DNA from: Ophioderma brevispina
Lineage: Eukaryota > Echinodermata > Ophiuroidea > Amphilepidida > Ophiodermatidae
Assembly: GCA_023653785.1 (NCBI GenBank)
Contig: JAMKCH010035279.1
Location: 124,001-188,000 of the forward strand
Direction of reading: 5' to 3'
DNA length: 64,000 nt
How positions within the stretch are numbered: the stretch's first letter is position 1; each line of letters opens with the position of its first letter. Of this stretch, positions 37,387 through 49,500 are shown one piece after another. The translations under genes were made by a program, and so were the position numbers. The notes beneath the pieces are model-generated. The model did not search any database. It saw only the letters and a program-made list of their open reading frames with translations, and was not told where the DNA came from.

Positions 37387-37559
37387 TTAAGGGGTGCATT
37401 AATCTAAGCCGTTTTAAATGATTGCGGATTTAAGACTCCTGAACGGCGATGTTTAACATAAACTTAACGGTTTCTATACTTGAAACAGTTAAAGGATAAT
37501 ATATTGCTTCTAGAAATCGAACATAGATTCATATGTCGGCCACGTCACATTCTGAAGTA

Positions 37560-38552
37560 CACACACTGGCCAAAAGTATTGCAACATGCAGAAAAAGCCA
37601 TTTATATTCACAAATTGATTTAAAATTGTATCAGGAGTTCTTGACTACACATTACGTATTATTGTCAAAGTGGGGTTTTCAAACAGACGATGTTTCCCAG
37701 AATCAAGTCGTGCGAGAAACGTTTAATTTGATTTTAATTATCCCTTACTATGGCGGGTTAAAGAAGCTGGCTAATGATAACTTGCTGATTGTACTCCAGA
37801 AGGAATACAGGCAGAGGAACGTCAAAAATGGCTGGAAAATTGTCGCTAAATAAACTTTACGAGTTTGTCAGGGTCTACTCTAAATGTTTAGGGCGAAAAT
37901 TGGTGTGGTTGTATGGACCGGAAATGAGACAATGTCAATAAAAGATTGGAGCACGTTCACCACCGTTGGACTCGGAAATTTAATGGCAAGAAAGAGGTCA
38001 CGTGATAACCTGAAACCAACTTTTAAATGGCACCGTTGACTTGTGCTGTTTGTCATGTAATGCGAACGCGTAATTTACACATGATTTACGTAAACCCCGT
38101 GAGTTATCATTAGAATTGCATTTCAGGTGTCTCGGATTTCTCGAATATTTCGAAGACCACTGTCTTCTATTGACTTTATCTCGTTTCCGGTCCACACAAC
38201 CACCATGATTTTATCCCATAAAAAATTTAAGTAAACCCTAATGAACCAGTACAATCCATTAAGTGGCTGTTTTGAAGCCATATCTTTTGTGTTTGTGCCT
38301 GTATTCCTTCTGGAGTGCAATCGATAAGTTACCGTTTGCTGTTTCTTTTATCCGCCATATTTAGGGAAAGTGACAATCGAATCAAACGTTTCTTCACTCT
38401 CTTGGATTTTGGGGAATAACATCTGTATGAAAAACACAACTTTGGAATTTAAATACGTATTGAGTGGTCAAGAATCCATGGTATAATTTGAAATCAATTG
38501 GTGATTATGAATTTCGTTTTCTGAATGTTGCAATACTTTTGGCCAGTGTGTG
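37560..38552. mobile_element. 993-bp foldback with Tc1/mariner-like termini
   Basis: CACACACTGGCCAAAAGTAT at 37560 is mirrored exactly at 38552, with TA outside both ends (37558-37559, 38553-38554). The CACTGGCCAAAAGT terminus is typical of Tc1-like elements. Complementarity runs inward almost to the centre: TTTCACAAATTGATTTAAA-like, CTCCAGAAGGAATACAGG (37794) with its complement near 38303, and GTGTGGACCGGAAA-like near 37912 and 38190. So the arms are close to 490 bp each. The 106-codon frame (37533-37853) is arm sequence and has no transposase motif. A foldback derivative, non-autonomous. Confidence 0.85.
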
Positions 38553-38589
38553 TATTTGCAAAAATACGCATTTCAGGAAAAACGGCTTT

Positions 38590-38865
38590 GACAAATGAAG
38601 ATTTTGCGATTTTAGTTTGCTCCATACTGTTAATTATTAACACATGTACTTCCATTAAAACCTAGTGAAAAACCGCTCAACTTCTGATTTATTTAGATAT
38701 GCGAAAAAATTATATTAAATAAAATACGTCACTATGTGAAAACGACAATTAGCAATTTAAACGTGTAATAAGAAATACGTCGTTATGTTACGCGCTTGCG
38801 CAAATACGTCACTATGTGAAAACGACAAAATAGCAAATCTACCGTGAACTGAAACGCGGCGGACA
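38590..38865 (+). repeat. Dispersed repeat copy 2 (relative of 8040-8280)
   Basis: Shares with the 8-kb copy, in order, GAAGATTTTGCGATTTTA, TTTGCTCCATAC, TTTATTTAGATATGCGAAAA, AATACGTCACTATGTGAAAA and CCGTGAACTGAAA. It lacks the 202-bp tandem amplification. It starts close to the right end of the Tc1-like foldback. Confidence 0.75.
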
Positions 38866-39892
38866 AAATGATGAAATGGCAGGAAAAGTATAGCACGGAA
38901 AGCATTTAAGCTTGCTTGTAAACTCTAGGTTGAAGTAATCGCAACGTAACATTGGTATTGCACATGCGTAGCAACTGCTTGAATAACTCATACAGTAACC
39001 ATCGCCCAACTGTCACGGAGTGCACGGTATATCCATCTTCAATCCGACGATGTGTATGCCGTGCTGTGTATTGGCATTTGGTGTGACTTATGTTGATTCC
39101 TTTGAAACTGAAGCAGGCAGGATCACTTACTTACGTCCACGTTAACCATTATCACGTTAAAAATAACCATAATAATCCGAATGATGTTAAACTTAATTAA
39201 TAAATTATATTATAAGATATATAAATTTTAACACCTTGAGACAGACACAAGCTGTGTTCATGAAGCGAAATAAGTGCCATATTTGATATTAAATATCACC
39301 TCAACACCAGATTCAAAATTTATATCCAAACTGTAGTACGATAATTAAAAATGTCGCTCAAACACGAACGATACGATAGTCCGGCAGAATGCGTGATAAG
39401 ATGCTGTAAAACAGGATCTTCAGTAAATCCGGCTTAGGATTTCCCAGTAAAACTTAAATCCAATACGATGTTAAAGGCATTTCTCTTCCCACTGCCTTCT
39501 CGCTATTTGCTAAAATCTAGCTGTAAAGGTTAAATACATCTTTTGCTTCACCAAATATCTAGTTGTTTCTTTCAAATGACCTAAAATGTATAACCATAGC
39601 CTCTTTAATATATAAGGAGTATCTTGGGACCACATCTCCCAAACATCCACAGTACCCGCCTTGACTATTTAAAATAAATGCAAAAATTCATAATTTGGAC
39701 AGGATCACAATGATTTTTATCTCACCAAAAACAAAACAAAGAAACTCAAAGCAAACAAAAACAAATAAAAAAATCAACGAAAATTAAAGGATCCAGGCTG
39801 ATTAATATGACTGGTTAATTCCCATTTTTATACAAAATAGCACATCGGGCAGAAAAATCGGTTAATTTTCAGTTAATTGGGGCTACAACTCT
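38866..39892. other. Intergenic, nothing recognised
   Basis: No gene or repeat was recognised. Confidence 0.4.
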
Positions 39893-40022
39893 TCTTAGCG
39901 TATCCACAAGTCATTGGTGATGGCTTGTGGTGGTGTCAGGATTTATTCAACTGAGTAAGCTGATCGGGGCCGGGTGTATCCATGATACGGACACTCCTGA
40001 CATGGCCCAGGGCTTCAACTGA
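39893..40022 (-). mobile_element. 5'-truncated SINE copy (tail only)
   Basis: The reverse complement contains GTCCGTATCATGGATACAC, then CGGCCCCG, then GAATAAATC, then CCAATGACTTGTGGA. This is the order seen at the 3' part of the full-length SINE at 61300-61410. The tRNA-related head is absent. Truncation of this kind is usual for retroposed copies. Confidence 0.8.
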
Positions 40023-40128
40023 AACAGCACCGAATGAAAATAAAATATCTCTTTGCCCTGCCCTATTGTTTAATATTTTATCTATTTTTTTTAATTTGAA
40101 AAAAAATTATTGTTTTTAAATAAGTATG

Positions 40129-40130
<2 letters not shown>

Positions 40131-40164
<34 letters not shown>
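40131..40164. repeat. (AG)n microsatellite
   Basis: A run of about 15 AG units followed by a further 60 bp of purine-rich degenerate sequence. The Ser/Leu-rich minus-strand frame at 40078-40296 is a translation of this run. Confidence 0.95.
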
Positions 40165-40168
<4 letters not shown>

Positions 40169-42240
40169 GAGAGGGAGACAGGGAGAGATAGTGAGGTAGA
40201 GAGAGGAACTATGAGTCTAGAACCCAGAACACCATGTGTGTAAATACCCGAAGGGTTCCTTTGATGTAGACGGTAAAGTCTAGCAGCAGCAAACAAATAT
40301 TTGTTAAAATGTCCATTAGTTGTTTGTCAACATGGACTCAGCGACAATACGCGATGATGAACGTGTGTGTGTGTGCATGAAATACAAGACTGAATCTTTC
40401 TATTTGTGAGTAAGGGTATTACTGTTGAGAGTATTTTTATTTTGGTGAGAGTATTTTAGACAATTTATTAGAATTTCTGCTAAAAACACCGTGACATTTT
40501 TTTAAGAATGAACTCAAACTTGATTGCAATTTAAGTTGATTAGAGCATGAATCATTTAATATAAAGACACTTAATACGGTTCTTGACAGGATAAGGAGCC
40601 TTAGACATCGAGTAGGAGAATTGAATTGAAGATCTTTTGTTAAGCAATATTAATATCACACTGATTTTGAAATTTAATGCTTTTGTTCACTGACATACGA
40701 AAGAAGAAGAAGAGGAAGAAGAGGTTGTGTCAATATTATGAATGCTTGTGAAAACATTCTTCTAAAGTTAAAAGAAATCTTAACACAGATAAATAAAATG
40801 ACGAGGTCTCATTCCTTCATACTATTTCCATAGCGCCCCCCACTTATCGTAATCGATCAAATATGATTTGGGCAAGTAGAGAAGAAGAAACCAGAGAACC
40901 AGCCAATTTTGGCTAATTATCGTCTTATTTTAACGATTGATTCCGAGGTAATATCTAAATGTATCTATTACACAAACCGTTCATGTTTCAAACATATCAG
41001 ATTTTTGTATTTGCCATTAAGCTTATCCTCTTTATACTGATAAATGAATACGATATTTTGTCACATCCGACATTCAACAAATGTTATTTGAGTATTGAAC
41101 AAATAACGTTATCTACTGGGCTAAAAATAACATGTTCAACGTTGATATTTCATTCGAACGCGGGCAACATTTTCAAGGGTTTCAAGATCGCTTTGCAGAG
41201 CTAGTGCGGTTGAGAAAATACAAGGATTAATAAATACACATTTACCTTTATCTCAGAAACCTAGATTAAATGGATTGTTCTTCGTTCTTCACAGTTGTTA
41301 ACATGTTCAATAGCTACACAGAATGTTCTTCTCTACCGCATTCTCTCTTCTTCCTTTTTCTCTCCATTTCCTCTCTCCCCTTTCTCTGATGAAGAAATAT
41401 ACAATCTTAAAGACATTTTCCAAATTAAACATAGAGGCTAACTGGTATATACCTCTTGTGTTACATCGTATCTGCCTTTGTAAAATTCTGACTAATAGCA
41501 CACAATTAAAGCGTAACCAAAATTTCTTTACTACACAATTTTTTTTCACAGGGAGAAAAAGTTCGTGTTTTTATAACCAATGTGTACACTTGAAGATGTG
41601 ATTAAATGCTCATGAAATTAGAGTTACGAGCGTAAGTTAAGCGTTGTCTGGAATTGACACGCCATACCTGGAAGGCCTTTTCATGTCATGTATGAAAAGC
41701 TTTCAACGTGAGCCGTCAAATCGCCCTTGTGCAGTGATAAACTGTTACAGTCGGCTGATTAAACAAAGTCGAAACCTCAATGTCACGAGAGAAACTTTGA
41801 ACTTATCACCAGTCTGATGTAAGCTTCTTCCTTGCCAATGTCCCTCCTGCTTCAGGCAAAAATATGCAATTCTTCAATTTAATATGACAATCTCTATGGT
41901 TGTCCAAGTCTTGTAATGGTCAGGTAACTAATCGATATCTATCTGTGTATCGACGAATAGATTAGATAATAATTATGAAATCCTTTCAGACCGTGTTATC
42001 GTTACATTTGATATTGACCTACTATACTGCGGCCCTGTTTATTTATTAATATTTTTACACTTGACTTCGATTAGCTAGTAATTACAATTGCAGGGATTAA
42101 TTTATTAAAGATCAGTATGGATTATTATACTGACGTAGTAATCAATGGAGATAATTATTTTCGTGCACTTACGCCAAGTGTCGGAAGATAAAGCTGATAA
42201 GGTGACAGAGTAAAATCAGTCTCAGAGTTCTCGTTGGTTT
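40165..42240. other. Intergenic upstream of the receptor gene
   Basis: Contains a short GT run (about 40362), a GAA-rich run (40702-40723) and a pyrimidine-rich tract at about 41339-41391. No coding exon was recognised. The frames at 40959-41204 and 41323-41601 have no identifiable domain. Confidence 0.4.
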
Positions 42241-42249
42241 GTGGAAGCG

Positions 42250-42257
42250 TATTTATA
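42250..42257 (+). promoter_or_regulatory. Possible TATA-like element of the receptor gene
   Basis: TATTTATA lies about 25-30 bp before the region proposed as the first non-coding exon. The support is position and resemblance only. Confidence 0.25.
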
Positions 42258-42279
42258 CAAGAGTACCTGTCAACTATCT

Positions 42280-42330
42280 TCGCTGAAGATTTATAATGTA
42301 CCGTGTGAGCTGAGGACCTGGACCCTATCG
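42280..42330 (+). other. Possible 5' non-coding exon of the receptor gene
   Basis: An exon ending ...CCCTATCG is followed by GTATGT at 42331, a good donor. It could join the clear acceptor TTGATTTTCAG ending at 43070, which opens the exon carrying the start codon. The start of this exon is a guess from the TATA-like element. The acceptor at 43070 is the stronger evidence that a 5' UTR intron exists. Confidence 0.3.
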
Positions 42331-43207
42331 GTATGTCTCTTTAAGTTTAAGGGTTAAAACGAAAATATTGATGAATTTCAACAGTGGGTAGAGACTTAAG
42401 ATCAACATCAAAGTTAGCATTTCATTAACTTGATGGGAGAGCGTTCCCAACGGTTTAAGAATGAGCTTAAGTGCTGTATATAGATCCGTAGTTCATATCT
42501 CACTTGATGGAATTCATTAATGTTTTGGTGGGTGTCCCTTAAATATTATCGTATGTTTTGATTTAATGCATGTGTGTGTGTACTTTTTATATTGGTGAAG
42601 TCATTGGAATGTTGCATGGATGTTTTTGTGTTGTTGGTTTTCCTTTCGTGTCTCAATGCATGAAGTGCATGCATTTTAGAATGAGCTGTGTTGTACATCA
42701 ATGATTTTCACACGTACCTGTATATTATTTGCTCAATTCTGGTAATGTATAACTTAACTTAAAGAAGAAGGGGTTATCAATATGAAAGCTTACATTAACT
42801 GTGTTTCGTTATATGCATCCGCATAAATGTACCAAACACATGTTTGGATTTAAAAAAAGACACCAGAAAAATACCACAAAACCCTTTGATGATAAAATTG
42901 CCTAGTCACTTATGCGTTTCGAAGACTTTAAATATTCCCGGGTACTTTTACAAAGATCTTTCTGTTAAATCAAATGATAGACTCACTAAAATTAAGACGC
43001 ACCTGATGTCAAAGTTATAATTCCGTTGTAATTTGAGTAAATTGTTATTTAACATTTTCTTGATTTTCAGGTCAGCAAAAAATTGAAGAATTTCGGGAGC
43101 CTGTCACATCAACCTGTTGATCGACTTCAAATGACCAAGAATTGGTTCAACTCAGGAAATATAGATGGATACATCTGATTGAGAGATCATCAATCAAATA
43201 AATTACC

Positions 43208-43546
43208 ATGACCACCTACGAAACTTATATTGAAAACAATTCAACCTATCCCTACTCACCAGGAGGGAATTTCAATAGTCATGTACGTTTTGTCAATGTC
43301 GTTAAAGTAGTCATTCCAATTTTTATCTTCTTACTCGTCATTATTGGAGTTGTTGGAAATGGCATGGTACTTTTTGTAATATGTCGACACCGCGATATGA
43401 AGACAATCACCAACTACTTCATTGCCAACCTTGCTGTAAGTGACGTAGCCTTCCTTCTTACCTGTGCCATACCTTCTGCTCTAGTTATAAGTGGTGTACT
43501 GAATATGGAGGTAGCCATGTGCAAAGGGATTAACTACATAATGTTT
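43208..43546 (+). CDS. Receptor coding exon 1: N-terminus to start of TM3
   Basis: The exon containing the start codon opens at 43071 after the acceptor TTTTCAG. The first ATG that opens the long frame is at 43208, in the context ACCATGA, and gives 113 codons. It encodes the short extracellular N-terminus (NNST), TM1 (about 32-58), ICL1 with CRHRDMKT, TM2 (about 68-92) and the TM3 cysteine in MCKGINY. The donor GTAAGT at 43547 is consensus. Intron phase is 0. Confidence 0.87.
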
Positions 43547-46500
43547 GTAAGTATTGAGAACTTAATCAAGACTCTATAGGGTCCATTTACTACACTGCAT
43601 CGCAGAGACGTTTTCCCCTAAATTAAAATTTGCAGTAAAAAAATATACAAAGACTTTCTGAAGCCAACAAAAATGGAAATTTAATTGACTTTAACGACTA
43701 ATTGTGAGGCTAAAACCTAACTATTTTAAATATAATTTTTACATTATGAAATCTGAAATTTATTCTTATTCACATTTGTACCCAAAGTTAATTTAGAGCG
43801 TCTAAATAAGTAAAAAGATATAAAAGCAAGCTAAGTATACCAAAATTAAATGATTGAATATATTGCTTAGTTTATAATTTCCAGATTAGTAAGTTTAATC
43901 AAGCGGTTTTTTTAATAATGAATGCTTGAAATATTATTAAAGCTCATTCGGTACTCAAAAATTAAAAGCTGAAGACACGATGAGGTCCATATATAGGGAT
44001 ATTTTATGTCGATCTCTCCTGAGCAACAAAGCAATGCTTGTCCCACTTTTATACAAAGGCCGGGGTCATGGGTAGTCGGCAGCCCGAAAAGATTAATTGC
44101 CTATATTCACGTGATTCTAAATGTTATTACAAATTTACCTCAATCGCGCTTCCAACTTTATGATATTGATATACTTAGCCCGGATGTAGCGATTGCGTCA
44201 TCAAACGAAGACACATATGGGCACGATACAGTCGTAGTATCCTCGTCGTGGTATGGTTTGAGAGGCCTATCAAAATCTCTCACTTTTCTGCTTCCCTCCC
44301 CCACTATTCCTTTACTCCCTCGCGGGACGCGACGTAAGCTAGAAACGGGTTTTATAAAAATAACATAGATCATTTAGACGGGATTTCAAATACGATGTTG
44401 ATGAAACCAGGTACAATACTTTCCTACGGGTTTGCCATCGGACAAGTTAGTCCAGTGGTAGATCCACTGACCTCTACACATAATATCGGGCTGGCGTACC
44501 GTTGAATAGTCGCCGATTGAAACCACAGGGAGTTGCATTTTGCCCTGCGCAATATGGCTTCACTTTATTGTCAAAGTTACTGGGATTTTGTATAACAATA
44601 GAACATCTGTGTGGAATATGTGCACCAACAGGTGTATGCATTGTTTCCCGCCATATTGCGAAGGGCAAAAAGCAACTTCCGGTTGTTTCAATCGGTCTGC
44701 ACAAACTATTGTGATGGTTTGCAGGTAGCATTGAGGAAGTATATTTTGCTCTATCTAGGACAATTATCTTTAACAAAGTAGGCTAAACATTGTTCAAGGT
44801 CAACCTGGGGTAAACAAATTTAGACTGCAAGATCTTCTCAAATGGGGGGCTCAAAGGACTAAAATTCTGTAATCATGTTGTTTGATTGGATAGTAATGCT
44901 AAAAACATGTTATGTATTTTTTAATTTGGGTATAATTATGGGGGGAAAATATGATAGGGCCCACAGGGCAATGGGGGAGTCAGGCATAGCCAGCCTGTGC
45001 TCAATACTTTGAGCTGACTAAAATATGAAGTAAATGTATATTCCTGTTGAAATTCCCATACGAGGAATTGAACCCAATTTGAACAAATGTGACCATGACA
45101 AATATTTATCAAAATGAGACCTGAACGTTTTTGGTTTTGCGTGGCAAACACAAGTAGTGATAGCAAAACTAGAGCTTTTTAATCCGTGGTCCATATGAAA
45201 TATCGACTACACCTTTTACCAGTATGAAACCCGTTATCCCTGAACAAATACTTCCGCACCTATTTCAAACTGTTCAAGGATGCAAAGGTGGCATTAATAT
45301 TGGGACTCAGTAGGTCAATGGTGCCTAGAAACCACCCAAAAAGACCTCTATGCAAGATCCAATGGATTCTATTGCAGGACTACACGGCGGATTCTGACGC
45401 ACGTGGTAAGCCTATACGGCAGCTACACATGTCTACCGCGCAGCTACTGCCCACAGTACACACAGGGCTAATGCGAGGCGGTAGCTGCAAGATAGAGCTT
45501 ACAAAGTACACAGTTATGAGGTATACAGTAATGTGGCCACTCTGTCTGGTACCTACCCCAATGGCTACCCTGTAGTTGCCCATAGGTGGAGAGAAGGTGG
45601 ATGTTGAGTGGACAGTACCGGAGTAGACACGCAGTTACCACGTAGCTACCCGTTATTACCCAACCGCGACGGCCATTTTGAGAGTGGATAAAATTTCATG
45701 AAATATTAGGGCGCTATACACTTGGGCTCCATTTAGGCCTTTTTTTGAACGTTTTTGGGAAAATCATTACGAAATTCAATCGGGCACATCAAAAACCCTT
45801 ATATTCTTGCACATGTAATAAAAAATGTCAAATTATGCCAAAAATATCAAAAAAAACAAATTGGCCAGAGAAATACCGCGCGCGCCGCTGAGAGCCGGTG
45901 GGTAACCACGCAGCTACCCACGAACGGTGCAGACAAACCAACACGCCCGCTGTTTGTACACTAGCCGTCTTGCGGGCAAAATACAACGGAATCCTGGCCG
46001 GCGAGTGTACGTCTAGTGGTAGGGTATCCATGTCTTCGGTGGATAGCTGTGTGGTAACTGCATGAGGAATTGGCCGGGTAAGTTGTTACTGTAGAAACTT
46101 TGTCAGGAGCAGTCTGACTTTTTAAAGAACAAAGTAACAACTTAGATTTCCAACCCTTGTGTGTCACCAGGATGAAAAGTTTTGGACAACGTCGATTACT
46201 TGGGAGATGAGGCAGACTATGTGGCCCGATGAACCACTAAGATAATCTGCTGGCCTTTCAGTTTCATGTTTGTACACTAGAGAGTGCACCTTGTGTGATC
46301 CTATTCCTTCGTATCCCAAAAACGGGCGTCTCAAAAGTCAGTAACCAATTCAACTTCACCTGTCACATTATTGAATGCCATTGAAGCGAATACGATTAGT
46401 CAGACTGTTTTGAGAGATAATGTAGCTTTAAATGCGTTCTTGAATGCTTTCATCATTGATTTTTGGACTCTGCTATTGGACTAAATGTTTCAATAGATTT

Positions 46501-49500
46501 AGCGTGGTATTTAATTTCATCATTGACTTTTGGACTCTGCTATTGGACTAAATGTTTCAATAGATTTAGCGTGGTATTTTAATTTCCATCTACTGCGTAT
46601 CCTCCTCATTCAATGCCAATACCTTCCGAAAAGCACTAGAGGTGACATGATTAGTTGAATCTACTATAATAAAGAAATACGTAAGCCAAACCTTATCTAC
46701 TGATGGCTCTGAAAAGAGCCGTGTTGGCTTTTATTAAAAAGCTACCGTTTGTCTACAGACGAGCATAACAGACGGTCCTGCTGAAAGATATGAACTGAAC
46801 AAAACAAAATGGGCAACCTCTTGTCCAATAAGTCTTGTGACTGAGAGTAGGTTGTCCCCATATCTACTGGAGTAATGATCTACAGACAATCAAATCTGTC
46901 AGATATCAGAGATAATAGGTAAGCAGACAAGAAGATTAACGCGTCGCATCGCGGCCGTAATTTAATAGTAGCAGTAAGCAATAAAAGGCGCGCTTTCTTC
47001 GAGCACTGTATAAATGATTGTGTCTTCTTTTACCATTCAGTCCATCTCGGTCACCGGTCACTGCTAATTTGGATACATATTTCAATACCAAATTTCCAAT
47101 AATTGAAAAGAGCAATTGCTACTTAAAAATGTTGCTGCATGTCATGAAATATTTTTGTACAAGGTTAAAACACGTCAAATTTAACAGAATCTGGTAGTTT
47201 CCTTAATATTATACCTAAAACTTCTTCTACCTTTACTTCTTCTTTTTATGAAATCCAGGCAACCTTCTTAATTGATAACACAGAGATTTGTAAAACTCAA
47301 ATGAAAAGTGTCTCCCGTGGAATCTTAACCACGTCAATACCCCTCGTCTACCCAGTGTACTTTATAACACCTTTTGTTAACAAAACAACTGATTATAGAT
47401 TATTTTGTATCACTGCATAGCTATGAGAGTCATCTTTCTACTAATAGCAAACAAGTGCCATTATCTGAACGTTTGACGTCACAGTAATCCCAGGAAACCC
47501 AAATTTTCCTCGATTCACCGGAGTTCAGCCGATTTTCAACATTGAGCCAAAATCGTACAAGCACAGGATTTTACCGGTCTTTTGTTCTAAATAAAATGAA
47601 ATAGCTATTGATAGTTAACTGATAAGCTTATATCAGTAAGATACATTGTCATACTCCAATCACCATATCAACTTTGAACACTTATCACCGGGACAGCAAA
47701 AAGGTCCATTTTTTGCTAAAATGATAACCCCTAGCGATGGTTTACAATTAGCCGAGGCAGTTTAGTCGTTTTTTTTGCGAGAGATGACATCCTGTATTAT
47801 TTAAAGTTGTTATACTAGATTACATCACCCTTTACGACGGCCCGGAGTGTATTTCCCCACGGTTTATTCTGTGTCACAGACTGCGAAAGATATTATTTGA
47901 ATATGGTGCTGCGTGAGAGAACCTTCCGAGACAATTGAACATTTTTATCGGGTACTTCGGTACGCAGACATGCAAAGTGAAAACGCAATGGAGTTCATAG
48001 GATTAATATAACGAATAGTTTTGACTAAAATTCTTAGTTACCGATGTAGGGGGCACAGAAGGTCAACGTCCATTGCATTCCCCCTACTTTGGTAACTAAG
48101 CATTTGAGACACTCAAAAGTATTCCTTAAATGAATCCTATGACCTCCACCAATACTTTGAACCATTTTGCATGTAAATCGGTGCAACCTTTAAACATTTG
48201 ACCCCTGTACAACAGAAATTGACCCTCTTTATTGATTTTTGATGTTTTTAGCCTATAAATCTTAAACTTTACATTGTAGATAATACAAACTATACCTTTT
48301 CTGAATGGTTAGACAAATAACGTGGTATACTTTTCAACACGATTGGATCAATTAAAAATTTGACCCCTGTACAAACTTTTTCTTGGCCCCCCCTCTCCTT
48401 AAGGTTCCATTTACGGCACTTAAGAATCACGTTTCAGGGGTCCCTGTCAGTCTGTCAACATATTAATCACTCAAACCTTTTGCACTTGAGATGTGTTAAA
48501 AATGTCTGCTAGCTCCTGGGCTAAAACCTTTCCATAAATGAGAGCTTGCTCAGACAGCAGTGGGATATAGTATAGCTGATACATCTAATATTCAGAACGC
48601 AAGACCAAGACTACCTACCTTTCTTGTTTATTTACATTTGTTTTCTTTTTTAAGGTGACAGTCCAGGCAACCTGTCTAACGCTAACAGCCATGTCTATAG
48701 ACCGATATGACCTAATAGTCAACGCAGTCAAGTCAAGAAAAAGCCGCACTACTACTAAAGCTCTGACGATTAATGTTACTGTATGGGCAGGTAGGTTCAG
48801 ATGTTTTCTAAACGAAACGGACATGTAGCTTGCAGACACTGCAATTGAACGTTTATAACGCAGCATTTTGTTTATACACAGCACGAATATTAACCTTTAG
48901 ATGGCTTAAATGAAACACCGTGATAACATAATGGCTGTTAAGCGGTTGGTATTACATTTAATGTCTCGGAATGAGTTTATTTGTATTCAAAATCTAGTAA
49001 ATTCACTCTTAATTTTGAATGTAGAAAAATACTCCGTGTCAAAACATCCCCCGTGTCGTGATATGTTAATTCCTTAGAATTAATATAATAACCCCATATT
49101 TGAATCCAACGGCTATTTTAACTCTAAATAGCTCGATTTGGGATTTAGATATAGGCAGCACTGCCGGCCCCGCCTAATTGCGTGCAGCAATACCGCATAG
49201 CTCCATAGCTCTGGTCAGATCAGGTCAGCTGCCAATCGTGAGAAGATATTATGTTTTGAATTCGAAATATGCTCGCAATCTGATTGGAGGACCGCAAGAG
49301 AATTCAAACGTCAGTTTTGATCTGGAAATTCATTGAGATCACATCATCAAGGGAACTGAAAGCTAATAAGAGATTTTAACATTTCTGCGCACCGGAAATA
49401 ATTAATATTCGATTAAATTTAATTACGTTTGTAGTAACCCTCCCTTCAATTTTGCTCTTTACCCTAATTGTGTAATTTATGTTCAAAGACGACCATCATT

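Larger units (their letters stand above)
43547..48654 (+). other. Receptor intron (5.1 kb, phase 0) with repeats
   Basis: Bounded by GTAAGT at 43547 and a pyrimidine-rich acceptor ending TTTTTTAAG at 48654. It contains the hairpin at 44503, a GC-richer stretch at 45290-46080, a 67-bp tandem duplication at 46451 and a foldback at about 47967-48180. No other exon of the receptor is needed here, because the flanking exons join without loss of TM3 residues. Confidence 0.75.

Noticed and set aside
37533..37853. A 106-codon frame considered as a Tc1 transposase remnant
   Set aside because: It lies in the foldback arm, starts outside the element, and shows neither a DDE/D pattern nor a helix-turn-helix.
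44006..44368. A 120-codon frame as an intron-nested gene
   Set aside because: No recognisable domain, no splice or promoter context, and an open frame on the opposite strand over the same DNA.
44440..44520. tRNA-like SINE head with box-A-like TAGTCCAGTGG
   Set aside because: No convincing B box was found at the right distance.
45290..46080. Possible GC-rich exon or separate gene in the receptor intron
   Set aside because: Recurring CGCAGNTACC motifs on both strands suggest a repeat. No splice-bounded frame or domain was seen.
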